From: Malachius bipustulatus
Lineage: Eukaryota > Arthropoda > Insecta > Coleoptera > Melyridae
Direction: 5' to 3'
DNA: 64,000 nucleotides
NCBI GenBank assembly: GCA_910589415.1
Contig: OU342637.1
Location: 36,920,162-36,984,161 of the forward strand
Notes under the pieces: model-generated
What the model saw: only the letters and a program-made list of their open reading frames with translations
The model's database searches: none
Told to the model about the DNA's origin: nothing
Part shown: one piece after another, positions 13,985-28,300 of the stretch
Layout of the letters: every line of letters starts with the position of its first letter
Position numbering within the stretch: position 1 is the stretch's first letter
Made by a program: the position numbers and the translations under genes

Positions 13985-16116
13985 AGAGCCCAGGGGAATG
14001 ATCCGCTGCTTGGTGCTTCTCTCCCATTTCTTCGTCTATTGTTCCAAGGCGTTTTGACGGTTTTTATCTGAGTCTTGATGGTATGCCATTAAGGTGTAAC
14101 GTTACAATCTGTAGTTCTACTTACGACAACAGGCTATGGGCCCATATAGCCATTGTTTCCTTAATTCTTTTATTGCACCGCTGGCACTAAAGTCGTGACT
14201 ATTTGAAATGTTTCTTTAGTGGCAATTAAATGAGATAGTGAGGTATATGGTATATTCCATCCTGTATAAGAAAATGGTGGAAAATAGATGATCCAGAGTG
14301 TTTCTAGGGAGAACGTGGAGTGGGAAAGAGAAATTGTTTGTATTAAATTTGGGAGCCGCGAAATAACAGGAAATAGAAAAAAATTTATGCTCATCCCCGC
14401 CGATAAGAAGGTACACCTTTTCGGCGTCGACCGATGCCGCCGTCGCCGTATCCGCCCCGGATGTATTGAGTGTTCTGTGATGGGAAAGATAATGCATCTA
14501 TTTTTATCTGCTGGGAAGAACTCCAGCTTGAGGTGATGGGGGAATTGTGTGTATATTTCATTTCGGTTCCGGCCAAGTCGGAGCGAGGCGTCTCTGTGTA
14601 CAAACCTGGGGGGAAGGATAACATAACGGGCTGCTGGCATGCACCTACCTATCTACAAAGTAAACGGCGTAAACTGTTTTTCCGGGAGGGGAAAATTGAA
14701 GGGATCGGTTTATTGTTGATTAAACTTACGGGGGAAAATCAAATTTATTGTGACCCTCGTTCCGGGGAAAAGGTTTGTATTACATCATCAAAGACACCGC
14801 ACCACCACGTACGTTCCGGTGTATGCAAAACGACTCAAGTTCGACCGGCTAAGTTCGGGAACGTGTAGCGTGATTCAATTAAGACTTGGCCAAATATTAT
14901 CCCAGCCGGAGTTTCATTTCCTCTCCGAAACTCTCCGCACTATCAAATTGAACATTGTCTGGCGAGAAACTTGAGCGAAACTAATTTATATTAAGAATGA
15001 ATAAGTGTGAAACATTGAGGAGAGCGGGATCTGTGAAACACGGCGCGTCCCGGGTCCGTCGGCGTCGGGGCGCGTGACGAGGGCCCAAATCACCGGGCCG
15101 GGCTCGCAAGTCCCGTAAATGGCCCATTGGCACCGAGCTAACGCAATCGCCCGCCCTCGTCCACGTACTTCGCCATGTTTTATTGACCTTTAATCTCCAC
15201 CACTACTACACTATGGTACGTTGTTATGCAGATTTATGTGCGGGGCCGCGGGCCGGAAGTGCACTTTCAGGGGCCGCCCTGATTACTAACTAAATTATAA
15301 CTTATCGCCGTTCGAAGTTTATCAGCGAGACGAGGTGAAGTTATTAGCGTGATTAAGGATTTTTAAAGCCGAGGCGGTCATATCTGCCGTTGCTGATTAA
15401 AAAAAAGCCCGAGATTCATGAAGGAAGAAGTCTTAATGTTTACCGTTTTCCTCTTCCAGATTCTTTCCCGTCCTAGATAAATTATGCGGGGATTATTGGA
15501 AAACGATTAGTCCGATTATCTTTAATTGTCCTTGTTTCTTGTGTCTGCTGTAATAATTGGAAACGATGTTTCTTTGCGGAAGTAATTATTATTGAACTGC
15601 CCCGTTTGCAAAAAAGAGACTTATTCGAAATGTAAATTAAGTCGCGGCCCCAGATAGAAGCTTCAATGTGAGCTTGTAATAATTAACGTAAACCAGAGTC
15701 GTATATCATTATGTATAATATAAAACAGACGAGTTCGAGCGAGGGTTCATAGCGGTAGCGCATCACTCGGCAGGGTTTGAAACCGACGTCGACTCAGCTC
15801 TCCAGACAAAAAGATCTAAAGAGGTGGGGCTCGTGTCATCATCGCAGAACCTCAGCTATTCTTTAATTTCTGTTTGTATATTTAAAACATTTTATTAATA
15901 AAACTGATAATGAGACTTCTATTTCGTTTTTTTTCCGCGGCCCCTATTTGTATCTTCCTGTATTTTCTACATCGTGAAATTTTTTTCAATTTTTTTTTCA
16001 ACATATAATTATGAAGTGTTGGCTTCAATTCGTCTCGCACATGTTGGCAATAATCAGTCTTGTTTGAACATTAATGAAGCGTTACAGTTTGAGTGAAATT
16101 TCATATTTTGTTTCAG
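13985..16116. other. Non-coding stretch before the first visible protease exon
   Basis: No exon recognised. Contains a GC- and CpG-rich patch at about 15040-15180 and an AT-rich stretch with T-runs that leads to the acceptor at 16111-16116. Confidence 0.45.
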
Positions 16117-16344
16117 GTGGTTTGGGCTCAGCAGCAGCACGAGAAGAAGCGTCGGAAGCGTGATTACGTGGTGCGACAGCAGGCGTCCGTCTCTCCTTTC
16201 GCCGATTACCTGGCGGCCACCGCCCCCCGAGCTGCACTGCCTGGACGCCCCGTCCACGGACAGCCGCGGTACCGAGCCGTCATAACCGGCGGCGGCGGTC
16301 CCACCACCTTCCCCGATCCGCTCTTCAAGGAACAATGGTACCTG
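16117..16344 (+). CDS. Fur2: Fur2 exon: end of pro-domain and mature N-terminus
   Basis: Acceptor tttcag at 16111-16116 and donor gtgagt at 16345; phase 0 at both ends. It encodes the WAQQQ motif common before convertase cleavage sites, the basic run KKRRKR followed by Asp, a Pro/Ala-rich linker, and the [10 protein letters not shown] start of the catalytic domain. The preceding exon is not found in the window. Confidence 0.93.
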
Positions 16345-19300
16345 GTGAGTAATTTAAATCATTCATCATCACTTATTATTTATTAAATTTTAGTAGAACA
16401 AACGGGAAACCATACAGTGCGCGCTTGATGTTTTAATTAAACCGGAGCGCCTCTTTATGAATATTTTACACCGTATCAGGAATCAAGGCGGTTTGACGCA
16501 AACAGTTCGCTTTCGAATCAATCATTTAATATTAATCTAAAATTTAATGGAACAACACACAGTATCAGAGCCAATATAAATAATTCGATATTTTTCCGAT
16601 ATATTTCCGGCGGTGTGGGGAATTAATTTAGTTTCGTTGCATTGCGGCGCAATATTTGAGAGGGTTCGGGAGAAGTAAGGGGTAGGGGGAGCTCACAATA
16701 CGTGTTAGTGCCACATGGGATCCGGACTTGATTGACTTACGTTCGTTCAAACTATAATATAGGACTGTGACGCAGAAGTAATTTGTTTGATTAGGAAAAT
16801 AACGCACGGAATTACGACCTGTGGAGATCCAATCCGTGCCGGTGGCGTGTAATTTTATTTAAAAACCCTCATCAAGTTTGTGTAAATTATAATACGACCT
16901 GACCTGATTCGCCTTTTCAAATGATTTTTTTCTCGGCGGCTAGGAAAACAGGAACGGCTGAAGGTCGGAGGTCAATTCCTATTGAAAATAAAAGAAGCAA
17001 AACGTTCAAACTGATCCTACTTAGAAGGGCTTGTTGGTTTCGAGTTTATTTATTTCTCGTGTGATAAACTGGTAAAACTGGCTGCATCGCTCTGTGATAA
17101 ACTTGGCAGCAGGGGTGGGATCGTCATGTGCTGGCAAGCAAGGCATGGTGAAGGGTTTCAAACACTAAACACAGTTGAACAATGACACTTAAAGTTCACT
17201 AGTCACGATATTAATTTGATCATTTCTACATCTTGATAGGTTTTTTAGCTCGTTTTAAGTCACGTCTCAGTGGGATCCATTTCTTCTCAATCCAGATTAG
17301 CTCGTTTTTTCTTGCGACAATCCAGACTAGCTCGTTGTTTTTGCGACAATCCAGATTAGCTCGTTTGACAAGAATCCAGGTTAGTTCTTTTTTTGCGACA
17401 ATCCAGGTTAGTTCGTTGTTTTTTCTAAAATTCAGATTAGCTCGTCGTTTTACGACAATCCAGATTAGTTCGTTTTTTCTTGCAACAATCGAGATTAGCT
17501 CAGTTTTTTACGACAATCCAGATTAGTTCGTTTTTTTCTGGCGACAAACCAGCTTACCTTGTTTTTTCTTGCGACAATCCAGACTAGCTCATTTTTTGCG
17601 ACAATCCAGATTAGCTCTTTTTACAACAATGCAGGTTAGCTCATTTTTTTGCGTTGTAACGGGATTTTCTGTTAGGTCGTGGTGATTTCCCAGGGATGGA
17701 TGTCTGCCCCTTTGTACCCGCGACAAGTCAATTAAAAATTACAAATCTTTATTTACAAGTATTCTATTTACACATATCTATATTTGTCTTGCTAATACTG
17801 ATAACCACTGTATCCTATGGGCCGGCTCTCGTCCTCCACAAGCGATCCGATTGGCCGTAGATAGCCGCGTCGAGGCGTGTGTTAAGCCTATTGGTTGTGA
17901 TGCGCCGCCGCCGTCAATCAATTCACGGCTGACTTTACACCAGTGATCTGCTCGCCGTCGCACCGTGCGTGCCGATTATCGCAGTCTCCGGAATACGCGC
18001 CGGGAAGATATCCGGGAGGGTATTCTCCGACGGCGGGCTACCTGAAACAAAGTCCGTTCCCGATGCCTCAATATGACCTCGGGACGGCTGTTACTGAATC
18101 CGGCCCTCAATACAGGCCGGATAGGGACTGAAGGGATCAGCCGGTACTTCAGTGCAGCGCCGACTGATTCCCTATACTGAATCGGTTGCCGTCCAGAGCT
18201 CACTCCACTCTGGTCGGTCTGCCGATGCCCGGTTACAGCTAGGTTCGACTCATTTCATCGACCTACTGTAGCCGGCTATGTAAATGGGACAGGGTGCACT
18301 CAATACATGCCCCCGGTGATCTCCGAGCTCAATTCACAGGGAGAGAGAGTTGTTCTCGAGTCAGTACCTCGGATCCTCTGGTCAGCTCTTCATTTGGCTC
18401 TCTTTATATAGCCGGTGCTGGCGGAGATAACCTGCTAATCACTGTCGCAAAAACTGTATCACTCCCGATAAACCCCTCTAATAATGAAATAAATAATAAT
18501 TACCAACGAAAGCCTTGGATTTCGTTACAGCGTAAATCCAGGTTAGTTCGTTGTTTTTTTCTAAAATCCTGATTAGCTCGTTTTACGACAATCCAGGTTA
18601 GTTCGTTTTTTCTTGCGACAATCCAGATTAGCTCCTTTTTTGCGACATTTTAGGTTGGTTCGTTGTTTTTTCTAAAATCCAGGTTAGCTCGTTTTTCGAC
18701 TATCCAGATTTGTAATTCTGATTGTGCTGGTTTCTCTAATGAATCGTAATTTCTATCCTGTTATACTACCGGTCAATGGAATCATGCCAGATCATGGCTT
18801 TTATGATTATACTGACGAATGACATTCCTTTTAAAAATGTTACTCTGCGTTATATACAACTTCTCAAGGTTTGGGGGGCGCCCATTAATTACTTGCGACT
18901 TTCACGGAGGTGAGGGAGCAGATCGAGCAAAAAAAAACACTTGGTCAGTCGAAGTCGTCGAGCGAAGTCGCATTTTCGAAATTCGCAGATCGTATCGAAG
19001 GACGGATCGTCAGATATCCTCCTAATTCGTGTTAATAGCACTCGTAATAATTTAACCTTAAATAACAGCGCCTTACAACCGCGGTTTATAATCATTAATA
19101 AAAATTAAGTGATCTACAATCAAACATAAAGTAGCAGAGAGCAGACAGTTTCCCTTTGGGCTAAGCCCTGGTCCTTCATCCTATAATCAAAACCATGAGA
19201 CATTGCTCCAAACAGAGGGGGATCGGAAAATCTCCAAAATAGCCTGAAGTAATTAATGAGCACCCCCTAAATATAGAACAGCAATCGCTTGAAATATAAT

Positions 19301-22300
19301 AAAATACTTTCATGAGTGAGATTCTATCTAAATCATGTAATTGCCTTTACGACCCTTATAATCGGTCAAGACTTGATAAATCGGTCTCGATTACTCCACC
19401 GTTGAGATTCTCAAGACCCGCCTGAAGTTGTCCCGACTGCGGCACTAGCAACAGCACCAGTACCGCTCACCCCTCGTGCAATCGAGCAGAAGAGATAGAC
19501 CCATTATTTGAAATTGTACCGAAATATTAATTTACACGGAACGAAATTGATGTCAGTGCAATTACCGCAAACGACGTAACGAAACGTGGAAACAACGATA
19601 AAATCCTAATGGATCATTCGACCAGGCCGGCTCTTATTCCCCAAAGTGTCGGAACAATTGTCGGCGTTTCCGCAAGTGACTCTGGATGATGCGAGTCCAT
19701 TTAACACGTACGTTCGTATTTGTGTAGGTAGGTACATACGTATATAGAGGTACTCGGCGCCCGCATATGCATGATGATGTAATTACAATCAGAGAGGTAG
19801 ATAATCCTCCCCGTCCGTTTGGTCGATAAAAGCCCGACTAGTGAAAGGAAATAGAGCGGGCCGAACCCGAGCCTCATTGTCGGCGGAAACAATGACGTCG
19901 CCGCCGACGCCGCGATGTTCATATAGAGGTGCACGCGTTTTAACGACCGCCGCTGATCCTATACGGAGAGAGTCACGTATTTTCGGGAACATTAAATCGG
20001 AATGAACACTCCCACCGTAAAAGTTTCCAAATGTCCTATACGGTTTTGTGATAATTTCACGGAGCGTAATAACTCTTGTCGTCCAAATTGAATAATACAC
20101 CCCGACGTCGGCGCCGCCGCCGCCGCCGCGACCGCACCGTTGTCCGTGTCGTTGATTTCGGGGTATTTTTGCGCCGGTAATGTAGGTGCTCTTCCGTTAC
20201 GTTCATAAACAAGAAAGTAATTGGAAAACTTTATTCAAATAATTAATGACACACGAGCGACGTCGAGATAGTTGCCGGAACGCCGCCGCCGGCGGCGGGT
20301 TTATAAAAACAGCAGGGCTTGTTTGAGCGGGTAATTAGTTTGGGATCGCGTACGATTTCCGGAACACCAGTAGTCGCCCCCGTTTCCTCTTACTTATATG
20401 CACGCAGCGCGCCATTAGCCTTTTCCATCCATTCATTCATCCATCGATTTTCCATCATGCGACGAAAAAAATCTACCGTGTCACCGGATTTTCCCGTCCC
20501 CCGTCGCTCTTGATCTTGATCCCGATCCCGATGACTAAGCCGTTGACGATTTATTGTAAGCCAGCCATCCCGCGCGGTTTCATGCGTGGACAATTTGTTT
20601 ACTGCTCGCATCGGTAAAGAGCGCTGTAGCTCTGGAACTGCTGGAGGGATTTTTATAAAAGCGATCTGGGCATAACTCTGTGAGGGTTAGCGAGATTCTC
20701 TCCATCATGGAATCTCGAGAATTTATCGTATTGGCTGGCACTTTCGTCAATTACCGAAACGAACAACTCGCACCGCCGTTGGTGGTTTACCAGACTCTCT
20801 CGGTGGATGCGAGTGAACTTGACGTTTTTGAAAAAAATGTTTTCCATACCTCCATACCTCCTTCTACCTTACCCAGCATTGGAAATTTGGAAAATTAAGG
20901 AAGAAGACTGTCACGCAAATATTTTCTTCTGACAACAATGTTAATAAAGCCGCGGTATTCAACAACAGACCAGAAACTGTCCTGAAAAAACGTCCCAGAA
21001 CTGACACGTATAAATGTCATAAAACTGTAACGGTTACTTCAGCTTAATTGATTCTGTCTTGGTTCGGTCCCCAATTAATCCGTTACTAAGTTTTAAAGTA
21101 ATTTTATTTACATAAATAGCTATATACAGAGAAAACAATAAATAATTAAATAATAAAAATAACTGTCCACCCTGCGTGTTCCGGAATTTATCTTGACTGG
21201 GCCCCGCCCTCTAGACGGGCATGCTGTGAAAAATACTGGCTTCTGTTTGGTCCCGTTCAGCGCTTCGATTGAGATTGGTTACAGCGCTCGGCGATAAAAA
21301 AGAGCGCGTCTTTCTGACGGGTACTGATGCCTTTCAGTAAGCCTTGGAACACGCGATCTGCACTGACGTGTCCCGGCTGAAACAAAACGACTCTCCGCAC
21401 AGAGCTCAATGCACTCTGGGCGTCGAACGATGGGACAAGGATCGGCTGACTCAATACATCAGTCTCTCCCCCTCAGTGCACTCAGTACATGCACTTCGGC
21501 TGCCCTGTTCCTCTGGAGGCTCACTACACCTACCAGAGGAATGAAATGCTCGCCGGTCAGTACCCAGCTAGCGTCTCACTACCTGTAGGCCCGATGGGAG
21601 GACTCAGTACATCTACCGCGGGGCGTTTACTTCTGCGAGGAAGAACGTGTACTTGCGATTTATCCAGATGCTGCACTGTACAAGTAATTAATGGAAGAGC
21701 AATTTTTCAGTCGGTTTTATATAAGCTCAGTACTCGACTTCGTCGTACGATGTCTCACGGTCAATTTCTTGTTGGGCGTTGGGTTGACTCTCCCTTCACC
21801 TTTGGCGCTGTTTGCCTCCAACTCGGATTTGGTTTTAACGGTATGCAACCCACCATCGTCCATTTCATTTCCCAAGAAAGCGTACAATTCTAGGTGGGAG
21901 TGGTTGGAGGGGACATGTGCGGGAATAACCTTAGAGTAATCCCTAATAATTAGAAAGACGGGACGAAACAGCCACAAACCTCGTTCCAAAACCTGGTGCA
22001 ATACGTTTATCGAGAAAAGCAAGGGGGTTGAAAAGTTATAAGCGAACATACGGACGGGGCGTGCGCGCAGAGATAATGGAACGTGAAAAAAGCGCAATTT
22101 GTTAGGTATCTGTCTTTGGACGCGTGTCCTTGAAGAGTAATTTCAAGTAAAATATAATGTGCCAACAATGGCGCGCCCGGACTCGTGACATTTGAATTCT
22201 GTTCCGGACAGTCTGAAATATTCCATTTATCATCCCCTCGGCGATGATGAAACTTTTTACAAGGACCAGCGTCGCATATAATAAACACAGGGCTTTCTCG

Positions 22301-25300
22301 TCCGCCTCTCGCGCCATAATATATATATAAAACAGCTTAACTGCATTAATTCCGTACACTCTTTGCCTCGACAATGGTCCGGTTTAATGCCCGGCACATG
22401 TGGCCGGAAGGACGTGGTATAAAGGCGCCGGGAGGAAAATAAATTACTCAAGACTGGATCAAGGATAATGGAGTCAGAAGGACATAAAATTTGAGGGCTT
22501 TTGATACTTAAAAGAGGGTAATAATCTGTTCTTTCGCGAGCTCTTACATGTCAACCTCTCGACGTCTTCTTCCTTTTGCGGTTTGCTTACACTTTGATCC
22601 GTGCGACGTTATCACAATACGGGGGAGGGGGGGTGGAAGGTAGGGAACGTGAAGGACGAATTACTCGTCATAATACAGATTTCTCTCACCTTAACAATGT
22701 TAAATTGGAAACGGAGCAACTGGGGCAGAGAGTTCCGCTTAAATCTGAATTCCCTTGATTAATATTCGTGACTGAAAGTGATTCAGCAAAATTCTCAGAT
22801 AGGGTCAACTGATGTCTAACCATTATTTACAAGTATAATTTAGTTTCGCCCGAAATTCGGAGACAAGAGTTCATCTCATCTCATTAATTATTTGCCTTGT
22901 TTTACTTCACAGATTTGCCCTTTATTTAACATCAGATAAATTCAACGAGACGCTCTCCTCAGAATTCAACCCCCGGCGGCGGCCCCGCATACTTGATTAA
23001 TAAATCGCGTCCAACTATTCGAACCGGATCGCTCCGGAGCGAAGCGACTTTTATATCGAGCAGATTCGTCGATTAAGTTACAACAATTCGATTAAAGGTA
23101 TTGATTGTACTGTTGTTTTAGTAAAACTAACCCTTTGACGAGGTTCAACAGCTTTAACCGCGCTCCTCCGTGCAGGGAGTGCCGTGAGAGAAAAAGTTGA
23201 GGTCGGTCACTGCCGGAAAGTCTAATAAAGTAATTAGAAACATTCGTTGGTTTTGGATTCAGAACTCTAATTTCGTTAAGATAAGTTATTAGGAACTGGT
23301 GCCTGGTGCTTTTGTTTAAAGAGATACAAGCGTCGGATTGATGTAAGTTACGCGTTAAGGTACGCCATACATGCGTTACAGTATCACTCTCCCTTCCCAT
23401 ACTCAGGTTTACTTGTCCATCGCTCGAGAGCCCAAAGATGATGGTTTCAAATTCAACGGGTCAATTTGCCGTTGAACATCCGAACATTGAGACTGTGAGA
23501 AGATCGAAGAATACCCAATCCCTTCCTGACCGCACACTGTAACGCAACGCGGGGAGAAGAAGAAAGATCGCCTGCAGCGATAATGGCTCTCGTACCTTTG
23601 GAGAAGTAACAGGGCGGTTCGAATCGTTTCGTTGCAGTCGTCAGGTACTCGCCCAAAAACGGGCGTCGTCAGAACATTAACTAATGAGACTTCCACCTCG
23701 TTGATTACTCGTTTCGTCGAGAATCGTCATTTTTTGTTAATATAGTCGATAACTTCCTTTATTTTCGTGAATAGTCAAGTCTGCTTTCGCTAACAGTTTG
23801 CTCTAGCAGCATGAATACTAGAATAGTTCAATTCCGCTTCATCTTCGACCGTCCAGAAATGGACATTCCCGAGGGTAAACATTATCCCGGCGCATTTCGC
23901 CTCCGGTTAGTTTATACCTGCGTTGCTTGGCTAATGAGTTAATAACCGCCGAGTCGGCATCAAACCGAATCGACCCGTGAAATTATTTCGATATATTCGA
24001 GAACCGCCCTAGTTTCAATAACATAATAATATTATGGATAGATATATATAAACATACTGGCAAGTCATCCACGTTTACCTAGCGTTTCGTTCGAACTATC
24101 TCGGGGTGAGAGATACTCCTCTTCATTCATTGTGTCACCGCTCGGGGGGACGTCTTTGTTAGGCCCGGGAGCGTTTCTTGCTCGAAGAACAATGGCCCCC
24201 GCCGGCTTCGCTTCGCTTTTCTCTCTCAGCCGAATCTCGCGCTGCTGATCTCGGCGCTCTGACGGGGAAACCGCACCCGGTAATAGTGGGATGTTTGGTT
24301 TTCATTAGGCGGGGGCTTAGGTGACTCTATATGATGATGACGGAACGGCTCATTTAGACGTGTTTTTGGTTATAATCTTAGATTAGGCCTCGCTGAGATA
24401 TCAATATCACGGATGAGAGACGATTCCCGGCTCGAATATTCAGTAGCGAAATATGTGCGCCTTGTAATTTCGGAAAATATCAACTGCGAGAAGACGGTTT
24501 AATGATGAAACACGCGGCGGGATAATATGTTCTCAAATCCTGCTCAGAAGGCTCTATAAAAGAGTTTTTATAGATACTATTTATTATATGTTAACCTAGC
24601 TGGAGTTGGGTTCATTTATTTTTAGATCTTTGCATCACGTAAGTCATCCTATGACGTCTAGAAATCTTCCAAAATGTAAAATATACGTTGTTTACTTGTC
24701 CCGGGGCATATATTCGTATACAGAGCGACTTTTTTGTGATTTTAAAAAAACTCTATCCTGGTCACGGCACCATTTTGGTCCAATCACCGTTCAAAAATTT
24801 AGGGTAACCGTTTGTTACTTGTCCCAGGGAATATCTCCGTAGACAGAGCCACATTTTTTGTGATATGTGGCAATTAACGAAGAGGGGGAGAACAATGGAC
24901 ACGTGTCCTAAGATCGTTATATTTCGACTTAATTAATTCGTGCGTGGTTCGGTCCCCAAGTAACCCGTTACTAAGATGTTTTAAAACAATTTTTATTTAC
25001 GCAAAATATCTATATACAAGAAGGCAATAATAATGAAATGAAGCAATGGTTATTCTCCGTAGCTGTGCCCACTGGACGGCGTGTCGTACAAATGCGGACT
25101 CCTGTTCGGTCCCTCTCAGCGCCCCGATTCCAGTTGGCCAATGTATATTTTCAGCTCGATGATAAGAAGCGTGTTTAAATAGCCGGCAGCAGGGGTGATA
25201 AGGCCGCTATCACTGCTGGAAAAACTCTGCCTTCCTGCTTTGAAATAATTAAATGCAACTAATTTGTGTTTAATAAGTAAATATTAAAAATAATGCTAAA

Positions 25301-28300
25301 CGAAAACTTTGGATTTCGTTACACTATAATTACCCTGACATGAGCGCGCGGGGAAATTAACGAGGGGGAACAGACACACGTGTCTTAACGATCTTAGGAC
25401 ACGTGTCCATTGGTCTCCCCCTCATCGTAAATTGCCACATTTAGGCCTATCATCTACTTTGAAAAACTCGAATCCTGGTCACGGCACCATTTTGTTCCGG
25501 TCGTAGCTTAATAAAAACGTTCAGCTTGTTTCAGTCGCAATATTTAATAGTTTTTTATGGTTTTTTATGCGCAATTAGTAATCATGTTGGTACAGAGAGT
25601 TAGTTATAATTGTATATTTGAAATTTAGATTGCATCAAAACTAGCGGTGAGATTTATCGTAATCGCAATTACAGAGAGATTCTATATTCTGTCGGACCGA
25701 TAAAATGTCAATGTTTTACCGAATTAGCGTCTATATATTGAAACGAGAGTGGGCCATTATGCAAAAGTATGCAAATGTAAACTGCCCCGGATTTATAAAT
25801 CGAAGGTTTTAGTTTCAGTGACAAACCAATTACGTGAATCTGGGAATTTATTTGACCGACCGCCGCACGTACACACACAAACAAGCAAACGAACACATGC
25901 ACGGACATGCAGCAACAGAAGCTCCGACGCTTCAATTAAACGTTGACGATCACGTCTCTCCGTCTATCTATCTATCTATCTGTAAAATCCAATTTGGGTG
26001 AAAAAAGGCCATCATCATGGTCGGGTAATTGAAAGACAAAGTTTAACAATCTACTCCCCTTATAGTACTACTATCTGCAACTAGGTAAGGTTTTTACGGT
26101 CTTTTTTAGCGTTTCTAAAAGCAAAGCAATCAGAGCGCCGAGATCTGCGGGACTCATGATGGGGGATGATTTGGGTAACGAATTTCAGGAAAGAAGCGGG
26201 CGGATTGTTAAAAACTCGAATTTAAAGTTTCCAAATAACTGTCCGCACATCCGCGGCGGCACCGGCAATTAAAAGTAGGACGAATCGGGAGGGACCGAGG
26301 AAGGGACGATGAATCGGCGCCCCCTCGACGCATCGACAGTAATGAAGTATTGCGCGCGGGGGGAGAGAATTTAAAGTTATTCGACGTAATCAAGTAAAAT
26401 TCCGTAAATGACCTGTGTAATTATCCAGGCCTTGGTCTCAATTAAATTTAATCGCCCTTTATAGTTTTTCGCAACTGCGCTGCGGTCGAATTTAAAACAC
26501 TTTTCTCGCCCATTCCGTTACATTTTAAAAGGGTGTCATTAAATAAAGCATTCCGCAGATAAATTACGCGCCCTCGAATGCGCCCGCGATCTAGAATAAT
26601 GACGGGAAATCGGTTATTTAGGGAGAGTTCATCTCGGGACTCTCGTCTCGAGACTAATTACTTTCGAAACATTCTAAAAGTCAACGGCTGAAGAGATGAA
26701 ATAAACTAATGAAACTGTATGGTCGTGGAGTGGAGGATGGAGTAGGAGGAGGAGGAGGAGGAGGAGAGGGAGCGGGGCGAGTTTTATCATGCATGCAGAA
26801 ATCGTATATCCATCAAACGGTCGGCCGCGATCGAGAGGTGAAGGAGAAGAGCGGCGGCGAACGCGCCGAAATACGTACAAGCAGGAGGAAGGAGAGTAAT
26901 ATAAATCCGCCTCGGGAACACCGACGAAGAAGTCGTTTATTATGTCCAACGTTGAAGCTTTTAACACCCAATTTTACTGGGGCAATATCGATGCGATAAT
27001 ATTTTTACAACCCTTTTACGAGATATCCGACTTCGACACCTGATTGGCCCCGTGAAGCATGAATTTCCCGGATCCGTCATTGCCGCGATGTCTTTGTTCG
27101 GGAACTTCGGCCATCTGGTACCTTCATAAAAATTCAAATAACATTGATTTGCGAGAAATCGTTTCGGCGTTTAGATAAATGCGTCCGATATAAGCGGCGG
27201 CGCCCGTGCTGCCGGTGAAAGGGTTAAGGCCGATTTAGGCACTCAAAGGCCTCGTTATCCCGATGCGAACAGCGCGCCGGCAATTTTCACAGAGCCAGAA
27301 ACCATCCATGTCGATGGTTTTGTTTGATCAATTGCTAATTTTCGAATCGATCTCGTCGTCATCGCGAGTGGATTAAACGTTCTGGCATCAGGCGTGCATG
27401 TCTCTGAGTGCTCTGTAATTTACAAAACTATAGAAAGTAGATCGAGTCCCGGTGGGTAATTTTACTTCGAGGGCTCGTTCGAATGCCAACCTTAAAGCTT
27501 ACCGTGATTCTAATCTGGCGAGAATTCTCATGAAATCGAGCAACTACACTTTTCAAGTTTCTCTAGAAAAGTTTTACGTCGTTTCTTTCATGAGAAATTG
27601 TCATAATCCTGGTTGTTATTATGTAATGAAGTATTGGACTCTCTCCAAAGTGACGTCACGGAACTTCAAGACCTTTTATGGCAAGTTCGATCAAACACTT
27701 GTTGTTTTGGCCTCTCTCAAACATTAATTCGTAATTTTAGTTATGATGATTTTATTCAATTTAAGTCACGTTTTCGTGAAAAAAGTCATAATTCTCCTTT
27801 TTATGTGCTAGGCTCTTAGGAATCTCTCCAAAATGACGTCATAAAATTTCAAGCGCTTATATCTTCGGTTTGATTAAACGCTTGCATTGGTGGCCTCGGT
27901 CTAACACTAATCCGCCATTTCAGTTATGATTTCAGTCAGTTTAAGTCATGTTTTCATGAAAAAAATCGTCATAATTCTACTTTTTGTGTGCTGTTAAGGA
28001 ATCTATCCAAAATGACGTCACTGAATTTCAATTGCTTATATCTTCGGTTTGAATAAACGCTTGTAGTACTCGCCTCGTTCTAACACTAACCTGCCATTTT
28101 AGGTATATGATTTTAGTCAGTTTAAGTCATGTTTCAATGGAAAAATCGTCATAATTCTTCTTTTTATGTGCTATTAAGGAAGCTCTCCAAAATGACGTCA
28201 CAGAATTTCAAGCGGTTATATCTCCGGTTTGATTAAACGCTTGTAGTGTTGGCCTCGCTCTTACACTGATTTCATGGAAAAATCGTCATAATTCTCCTTT

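Larger units (their letters stand above)
24660..25500. repeat. Degenerate direct repeats split by a MITE
   Basis: The words acttgtccc.ggg and tttttgtgat occur at about 24695-24740 and 24815-24863, and atcctggtcacggcaccatttt at about 24754 and 25472. The second unit is interrupted by the element at 24866-25440. Confidence 0.6.

Noticed and set aside
14170..14640. 156-codon minus-strand open frame
   Set aside because: No recognisable domain, and overlapping open frames occur on both strands; treated as chance.
15725..15800. Possible second tRNA-like piece (tagcggtagcgc ... gggtttgaaacc)
   Set aside because: The A box is loose, the B box deviates at the core, and no cloverleaf can be drawn.
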